Shown here: positions 59,601-64,000 of the stretch, piece after piece
Numbering within the stretch: the stretch's first letter is position 1
How the letters are laid out: every line of letters begins with the position of its first letter
Assembly (NCBI RefSeq): GCF_009497895.1
Contig: NZ_CP033116.1
Location: 806,001 to 870,000, forward strand
Length of the DNA stretch: 64,000 bases
Direction of reading: 5' to 3'
From: Halopseudomonas pelagia
GTDB lineage: Bacteria > Pseudomonadota > Gammaproteobacteria > Pseudomonadales > Pseudomonadaceae
Program-made: the position numbers and the translations under genes
The notes under the pieces: generated by a model
Seen by the model: only the letters and a program-made list of their open reading frames with translations
What the model was told of the DNA's origin: nothing
Database searches by the model: none

Positions 59601-60299
59601 GGCTTGCTTGAGCTGGCCGGCAACGAGGGCTTTGCCAGCCTGAGTGAACCGCAGCAGTGCGTGACCTGGCTGGTGCCGCGCTGCCAGCGGCGTGGCTGGG
59701 GTGAGTGGAGTCAGTGCCTGAGCGACTGGCTGGTGCAACTGCTGACGCGCCCCGGGCTGGTGCCCGGCAGCACTCTGGCGCTGGCAGACTTGCACCCTGG
59801 CCAGTACCAGAGCGAGCTGGAGTTTCTATTCAGTGCCAGCCGCGTGGATGTACGGCAGATCGACCAACTGGTCTGCGCTGCAACCCTTGATCAGCAGCCG
59901 CGTCCAGCCTTGCAGCGTGATCAGCTCAATGGTTTGTTCAAGGGCTTTATCGATCTGGTATTCGAACATGAGGGCCGCTATTACGTGGTCGATTACAAGT
60001 CCAACTGGCTCGGCCAGGGGCTAACGGATTACACCGAGGCGGCGATGCAGCGCATGATCCTGGAGCATCGCTATGATCTGCAGTACGTACTCTATCTGCT
60101 GGCGCTGCACCGCCAGCTGCGCGCGCGTTTGCCGGACTACGACTACGACCGGCATATTGGCGGTGCACTCTATTGGTTTGTGCGCGGCGTGGAGGCAGAT
60201 AACGGCGGGCTGTGGCTCGATCGGCCGCCGCGTGCGCTGATCGAGGCGCTCGACAGGCTGTTTGCCGGTGAGCCCCAGGAGGCTAGCCATGCAGGGTGA
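56619..60299 (+). CDS. recB: exodeoxyribonuclease V beta subunit
   Basis: RecB helicase-nuclease, 1226 residues. Walker A is EASAGTGKTFTI (31-41 approx.), motif Ia/II regions include VVTFTEAATQELRDRIR and LIDEFQDTDPLQYRIF, motif III GDPKQAIYAFRGADIFTYL, motif IV DTNFRSSAAMV, and motif V-VI VVTIHKSKGLEYPLVFLPF and LLYVALTRARHACWLGLA. The C-terminal nuclease domain has the catalytic DYKSNWLG (about residue 1125). All core motifs are intact. recD begins within its last codons. Confidence 0.97.
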   Translation: MNNQHNPDETLAHSLPLALRCPLRGSRLIEASAGTGKTFTISALYLRLVLGHGGDAAFVRELLPPEILVVTFTEAATQELRDRIRARLVDAARALRGEDEKPDPIIAALREDIDPDLWSASARKLEIAAQWMDQAAVSTIHSWCQRMLREHAFDSGSLFVQTLETDQRELLAEVARDYWRLHCYHLQDAALGWVDHNWQQPDLLLGKARILLDQAPADAHEQDLQQLIDAGLQQAEEQMAALKAPWLDWADELTLLLEQAREAKAYNGQKMNSRNLGNWLDRLRSWAGDPQQLVLDIGAGFSRLTPEGLAEVWKVGSPPDHPALDAMRDLRADLERIKGPEQAALRHAAAWIAQRFEAEKRRRAQMGFDDMLTRLDAALQGPNGDRLAEVIRTQFPVALIDEFQDTDPLQYRIFDRIYRVEANDQDTALLLIGDPKQAIYAFRGADIFTYLRARAATLGRHESLDTNFRSSAAMVTSVNHVFEQAEQQFDRGAFLFRRGEHNPLPFLSVTAQGRDAVWSVGGQPAPALTAWYLPSDEPVSGDDYRWQMAERCATAMVELLQAGQQGEAGFAEPGEPIQPVRPADMAVLVRTGREAQAIRQALAERGVRSVYLSDKDSVLTTLEAQDLLRWLRACAEPGNDRLLRAALAAPTLNLSWAELEQLNEDERLWERRVDEFRDYRRLWQRQGVLPMLHRLLHQFQLPARLLGQRDGERRLTNLLHLAELLQSAARELDGEQALIRHLGELIRQAGSGSAEEQVLRLESDAELVKVVTIHKSKGLEYPLVFLPFISHSRPVKKGEPVRVHDGQRSQLHLDPNEEVLAQADQERLGEDLRLLYVALTRARHACWLGLADLKSGNSKQSVLHHSAIAWLLAGGQPLPASSALIGWLEGWQQADGSIVVQPAPEPLEEIYQPQQDAVLNLRERVPSHARFESWWIGSYSALTVSSDTPLAAETALAEKITDDDRKARFIALRPGETPTIHRFPRGPQPGTFIHGLLELAGNEGFASLSEPQQCVTWLVPRCQRRGWGEWSQCLSDWLVQLLTRPGLVPGSTLALADLHPGQYQSELEFLFSASRVDVRQIDQLVCAATLDQQPRPALQRDQLNGLFKGFIDLVFEHEGRYYVVDYKSNWLGQGLTDYTEAAMQRMILEHRYDLQYVLYLLALHRQLRARLPDYDYDRHIGGALYWFVRGVEADNGGLWLDRPPRALIEALDRLFAGEPQEASHAG

Positions 60300-62334
60300 T
60301 CAACTGGATCTGCTCGCCGGCCCCGGCCTCGCAGTAGAGTTGCATGACAGCCAGCGTCTGCTGGCGCTGCTTGATCAGTGGCAGGCCAATGGCTGGTTGC
60401 GGACGCTGGATCGTGCGCTCGCAGGCTTTCTCCATGAACAGGTGCCCGACTCTCCGGCCAGCGTATTACTGGCTGCGGCGCTGGTCAGTCACCAATTGGG
60501 GCATGGCCATGTGTGTCTGGATCTGCAGGCAACCCTGGCAGAGCCGGACTTTGCTCTGTCACTGCCGCCCGAAGGCGAAGCCATAGAGGAGGCTTTGCTG
60601 CCGTCGCAATTACTCGCGGGTTGGCGCGTGACGGACTGGCAGCAACAACTGGCGGCAAGCGCAGTGGTCGACAGCGAGCGGCCCGAACTCGGCAGCCGGC
60701 CTTTGGTGCTGGTAGGGCAGCGTCTGTATCTGCGCCGCTATTGGCAGTATGAACGCCAGGTGGTTGATAGCTTGTTGCAGCGCCTTGGCCAGCCGCTGGC
60801 TGTGCCGGCCGATTTGCCGGCGCGCTTGCAAGCGCTGTTTGCCGGCAGCCAGCAGAACCCGGATTGGCAGCGGCTGGCTTGCGCACTGGCAGCGCGTGGT
60901 CGTTTCAGCATCATTACCGGTGGGCCCGGTACCGGCAAGACCACTACCGTAGTGCGTCTGCTGGCGCTGCTGCAGACCCCGGCAGTGGCAGTAGGCCAAC
61001 CATTGCGCATCCGACTGGCGGCGCCTACCGGCAAGGCGGCTGCGCGCCTGACCGAATCCATTGGCAAACAGGTCGGTGCGCTGCCGGTGGATGCCAGCGT
61101 GAGTGACGCCATCCCCAAGGAAGTAACTACTCTGCATCGTTTGCTCGGCAGCCTGCCGGACAGCCGCCACTTCCGCCATCATGCGGGCAATCCGCTGGCG
61201 CTGGATGTGCTGGTGGTGGATGAGGCATCGATGATCGATCTGGAAATGATGGCCTGCGTACTGGCCGCGCTGCCGCCCAGTGCACGGCTGGTGCTGCTTG
61301 GCGACAAGGATCAACTGGCATCGGTCGAGGCCGGCGCCGTGCTCGGTGATCTCTGCCGGTACGCGGATGGTGGCTGGTATAGCGAAGAAACCCGCGCTTG
61401 GCTGGAGCAGGTCAGTGGTCAGTCACTGGCGGCTGCCGAGTTGCAAATAGGTGAGCAGGTTACGCATCCGTTGGCGCAGCAGACTGCCATGCTGCGCTAC
61501 TCCCACCGCTTCGGTAGCCACAGCGGCATCGGTGAACTCGCTCGTGCGGTTAACCGCTGTGATAGCGCCGGGGCAAGGCGATTACTGGTAAGCGGCGACT
61601 TTAGCGATATTCACCGGCAACGGTTGAGTGCACCTGGCGATTCAGCGTTCGGCACCCTGGTGCTGGGTGGTAACGAGGGCCTACCGGGATACGCTGGCTA
61701 CTTGCAGGTGTTGCAGGATATGCGTCCGGAGCAGGACGTCAGCGGCGCAGATCCGGTCTGGGAAAGCTGGGCGCGCAAGGTGCTCCAAGCGTTTGATCGC
61801 TTCCAGCTATTGTGCGCAGTGCGCCGCGGCGACTGGGGTGTGGAGGCAGTCAATCAGCGAGTGGCGGCGTTGTTGCAACGTCGCGGTCTGCTGCGCAGTG
61901 ATCAGGGCTGGTACGAAGGCCGCCCGGTGCTGGTCACCCGCAATGATTATGCGCTGGGCCTGATGAACGGGGATATCGGTATCGCCCTGCGTATTCGCGA
62001 GCCGGCTTTGCAACCCGGCGAGCCGGAAAAGGAAGCGCTGCGCGTGGCGTTCCCGCGTAATGATGGTAGCGGCGGTATCCGGTTTGTATTACCCAGCCGC
62101 TTGCCGGAAGTCGAATCGGTATTTGCGATGACGGTGCACAAATCCCAGGGCTCCGAGTTCGAACACGTGGCTCTGGTACTACCCGAAACGGGTAACCCGG
62201 TGCTGACCAAAGAACTGGTGTACACCGCCATCACCCGCGCCAGCGCGCATTTCAGCTTGCTGGAAAGCCGCGACGGGGTATTCGAGCAGGCGGTACAGAC
62301 GCGGGTAAAGCGGGTCAGTGGCCTGGCATTCTGA
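60289..62334 (+). CDS. recD: exodeoxyribonuclease V alpha subunit
   Basis: RecD, the fast 5'-3' helicase of RecBCD, 681 residues. Walker A is ITGGPGTGKTTTVVRLL (about 208-224), Walker B VVDEASMIDLEMM, motif III GDKDQLASVEAGAVLGDL and the C-terminal MTVHKSQGSEFEHVALVLP and YTAITRASAHFSLL are intact. The ATG at 60289 lies inside the recB 3' end (11 bases overlap). It converges with the following gene with no bases between the stops. Confidence 0.96.
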   Translation: MQGDQLDLLAGPGLAVELHDSQRLLALLDQWQANGWLRTLDRALAGFLHEQVPDSPASVLLAAALVSHQLGHGHVCLDLQATLAEPDFALSLPPEGEAIEEALLPSQLLAGWRVTDWQQQLAASAVVDSERPELGSRPLVLVGQRLYLRRYWQYERQVVDSLLQRLGQPLAVPADLPARLQALFAGSQQNPDWQRLACALAARGRFSIITGGPGTGKTTTVVRLLALLQTPAVAVGQPLRIRLAAPTGKAAARLTESIGKQVGALPVDASVSDAIPKEVTTLHRLLGSLPDSRHFRHHAGNPLALDVLVVDEASMIDLEMMACVLAALPPSARLVLLGDKDQLASVEAGAVLGDLCRYADGGWYSEETRAWLEQVSGQSLAAAELQIGEQVTHPLAQQTAMLRYSHRFGSHSGIGELARAVNRCDSAGARRLLVSGDFSDIHRQRLSAPGDSAFGTLVLGGNEGLPGYAGYLQVLQDMRPEQDVSGADPVWESWARKVLQAFDRFQLLCAVRRGDWGVEAVNQRVAALLQRRGLLRSDQGWYEGRPVLVTRNDYALGLMNGDIGIALRIREPALQPGEPEKEALRVAFPRNDGSGGIRFVLPSRLPEVESVFAMTVHKSQGSEFEHVALVLPETGNPVLTKELVYTAITRASAHFSLLESRDGVFEQAVQTRVKRVSGLAF

Positions 62335-63012
62335 TTACTCAGCGGCGCTTCTGACCGCCTGAATCAGCGCCTGGAACAACAGGCGCTGGCGGCGGTAAAA
62401 CAACAGGAATTCCGGGTGCCATTGCACGCCAAGCAGGAACGGCTTGCGCGGATCTTCCACTGCCTGAACGATACCGTCCAGATCGCGGCCGCTGACGATT
62501 AGCCCTTCGCCAACCTTGTCTATCGCCTGGTTGTGCAGGCTGTTGATCCGGCAGTTGTCGGACATCAACAGTCGCCATAGGCGGCTGCTCGGCTCAACAT
62601 TGAGGGTTTTCAGCGGCAGTATGGTCCAGCGATTGGAGGTCATCTTGCGGTGTGACTTCAGTTCCTGAAACAGGTTGCCGCCACGCCGTGCGTTGAGTAG
62701 CTGCGCACCGCGGCATATGCCCAGCAGCGGCAGATTGCGCGCCAGCGCATCGTCGATCACGGCCAATTCCAGAGCATCGCGTTCAGCGTCGTACTTAGGA
62801 TGGACTTCTGGCTCGGCCGCATAGATCACCGGGTCGATGTCATGCCCGCCGGTCACCACCACGGCATCATATTGCAGTTGGCTCAAGTCATCGCCGGGCC
62901 TGACCTGCAGGGCTTGAGCACCGTACCAGCGCAGTGCACAGCCGACCAGGAAACGTGGCCCGAAAGCACCGCGGCGAGGCCCAGTCACAGCAACCACAAT
63001 CCGCCGCGTCAT
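62335..63012 (-). CDS. class I glutamine amidotransferase hydrolase, PuuD-like
   Basis: 225-residue hydrolase of the gamma-glutamyl-gamma-aminobutyrate hydrolase (PuuD) type. The catalytic Cys is in LLGICRGAQLLNARRGG (about residue 102), and the His-Glu pair in GVQWHPEFL (about 202). VVTGGHDIDPVIY near residue 55 is the oxyanion-side GGxDxxP pattern. It would cut a gamma-glutamyl or similar amide. Its ATG overlaps the stop of the upstream amidoligase gene (ATGA), so the two are translated together and probably act on the same bond. Confidence 0.85.
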   Translation of the reverse strand: MTRRIVVAVTGPRRGAFGPRFLVGCALRWYGAQALQVRPGDDLSQLQYDAVVVTGGHDIDPVIYAAEPEVHPKYDAERDALELAVIDDALARNLPLLGICRGAQLLNARRGGNLFQELKSHRKMTSNRWTILPLKTLNVEPSSRLWRLLMSDNCRINSLHNQAIDKVGEGLIVSGRDLDGIVQAVEDPRKPFLLGVQWHPEFLLFYRRQRLLFQALIQAVRSAAE

Positions 63013-63986
63013 GCCTGAGCGCCGAGCCAGTTCTTGTCGACCTGTTCTGCCCAATCGGTCAGTAGACGACTCAGGCCACTATCCAGATGCTGGCGATAGG
63101 CATCGCAACAGGCGGCCAGGCGTGGGGCATCTCCGGCCAAACGTTCCACCTCTAGCCAATCGGCCCATGCCAGGTGCAAACCCCAGCCGGGTTGATCGAT
63201 CAGGCAATCGGGCAAACGGTAATGAAAGGTCGGCCGCGATTTGATCAGCGCGTCGCCGGTGACCGACAGCACCCGGGCCTCGTCGATATGCTTGAACAGG
63301 GGCAGCATGTCCAGCGCCCGGTTACGGGTCGGATTGTCTCGCAGATAGTCGCTAATCAGCTGGGGCATCTCAGGCCAGTACGCCTGGTTGATTACTTGCC
63401 TCACATACACGCTGGGAAACGGGTCGACATAACTGGTCAGTCGCCGCGTCATATTGATATTGGCGCGTTGCAACAGCCAGTCATACAGACATATGAAGGC
63501 TTTCAGATAGGCGCAGATGGTCTCGGCTTCGGTGTCTGGCACCTCCGGGTTGAACTGCATACCAAAGGCATTGGTCATGCGATCACCGGTACCCTTGGCG
63601 CCAGCGTTGCGCAGGTGCGCGATTAGCGCGTCGACCTCATGCAGGCGGTTCAAAGGCAGCGGCGGGCTAACCAGCTCGTGTGGGACCAGATTATCAGTCA
63701 GCCACTTGAGCACTTCTTCGGCAGAGGTTTTCAGGTCATCGCCTAAATCATCCTTCTGACGTTTCTCCCGGCCCAGTTTTTTCAATAACCGGAAGTCCAG
63801 CTCGACGATCCAGGGGCCTGCAGCATCGCCAGTGAGGGTGCGTTCGTAGCGACTGGTCTGTTCAACCTCGCAGCCGAGAAACTGCGCGGCCAACTGGGCC
63901 AGGGCGTCCAGGGTCAGGCCATTCATTTCCAGTTCTACGCCTACGCGGCGCAGCTCACCCTTCTGGGTTTTCTGCCGCGGCGGCAT
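63009..63986 (-). CDS. amidoligase-family protein (5' end may lie outside the window)
   Basis: 325-residue protein of the COOH-NH2 ligase (amidoligase, PF12224-like) branch of the GS/GCS superfamily. Typical parts are ELRRVGVELEMNGLTLDALAQLAAQFLG, RYERTLTGDAAGPWIVELDFRLLKKLG and GDRMTNAFGMQFNPEVPD (metal/ATP-site acidic and His-poor loop). The frame is open upstream of the ATG at 63986 (NPFP before it) up to the window end, so the true start may lie a little outside. Coupled to the hydrolase gene downstream. The acid and amine joined are not known; a peptide, cell-wall or polyamine-related amide is possible. Confidence 0.82.
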   Translation of the reverse strand: MPPRQKTQKGELRRVGVELEMNGLTLDALAQLAAQFLGCEVEQTSRYERTLTGDAAGPWIVELDFRLLKKLGREKRQKDDLGDDLKTSAEEVLKWLTDNLVPHELVSPPLPLNRLHEVDALIAHLRNAGAKGTGDRMTNAFGMQFNPEVPDTEAETICAYLKAFICLYDWLLQRANINMTRRLTSYVDPFPSVYVRQVINQAYWPEMPQLISDYLRDNPTRNRALDMLPLFKHIDEARVLSVTGDALIKSRPTFHYRLPDCLIDQPGWGLHLAWADWLEVERLAGDAPRLAACCDAYRQHLDSGLSRLLTDWAEQVDKNWLGAQA

Positions 63987-64000
63987 TGGAAACGGGTTCT

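Overview
The window is a 64 kb stretch of a gammaproteobacterial chromosome, almost certainly from the Pseudomonadaceae. The best guess is a marine or saline Halopseudomonas-like lineage. This rests on Pseudomonas-type 16S/23S/5S rRNA genes, a Vfr-type regulator, and a gene order (vfr, osmC-like, coq7, HIT protein, AAA ATPase, hemJ, argC, bactofilin, erpA, anmK, M23 peptidase, tyrS, rRNA operon) that matches, from memory, the corresponding P. aeruginosa region. The genus assignment is an inference; no database search was possible.

Layout. (1) 1-5.5 kb, minus strand: a BtuB-type TonB receptor behind a cobalamin riboswitch, then the xseB-ispA-dxs isoprenoid operon. (2) 6-10.4 kb, plus strand: a compact periplasmic copper-resistance operon (Cys/His-rich small protein, His-tailed small protein, TolC-like lipoprotein, Tat-exported multicopper oxidase, cupredoxin, CusF-like protein). 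An unrecognised protein with possible ATP-grasp features and a DUF305 membrane protein follow on the minus strand. (3) 12.4-25.7 kb: a core housekeeping block (rsmE, bioA, vfr, osmC-like, coq7, HIT, AAA ATPase, hemJ, argC, coiled-coil protein, bactofilin, erpA, anmK, M23 peptidase, tyrS). (4) 25.7-31.7 kb: a complete rRNA operon with four tandem promoters, boxA elements, RNase III processing stems, tRNA-Ile(GAT) and tRNA-Ala(TGC), plus what looks like a disrupted tRNA-Ile relic in the spacer. (5) 31.8-34.65 kb: an inverted REP pair and a complete IS66-family element with matching terminal repeats and an 8-bp target duplication. (6) 34.8-38.7 kb: the sulfate ABC transporter sbp-cysTWA. (7) 38.7-46.9 kb: an accessory metabolic block: methyltransferase, LysR regulator, DUF1127 protein, MetX-like hydrolase, type III glutamine synthetase with an orphan substrate-binding protein and an AcrR-like TetR regulator, and an alkylsulfatase. 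(8) 47.3-53.0 kb: carboxynorspermidine decarboxylase/dehydrogenase, a four-module VOC lipoprotein, and a gamma-glutamylpolyamine-synthetase-like protein. (9) 53.1-62.3 kb: recC-recB-recD with overlapping genes. (10) 62.3-64 kb: a class I glutamine-amidotransferase hydrolase translationally coupled to an amidoligase that runs to the window edge.

How the parts work together. Several loci concern nitrogen and polyamine chemistry: nspC and its dehydrogenase make carboxylated and then free triamines, the GS-like enzymes at 41.7 and 51.7 kb would amidate ammonia or amines, and the ligase/hydrolase pair at 62-64 kb has the same make-or-break logic for a gamma-glutamyl or similar amide. The copper operon is self-contained but has no pump inside it. 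No CRISPR array, prophage or classical defence island is present apart from RecBCD. The least conventional items are the four-module VOC lipoprotein with a strong palindrome upstream, the AcrR-type palindrome ahead of the glnT cluster, the amidoligase/hydrolase pair, and the tRNA-Ile relic inside the rRNA spacer.
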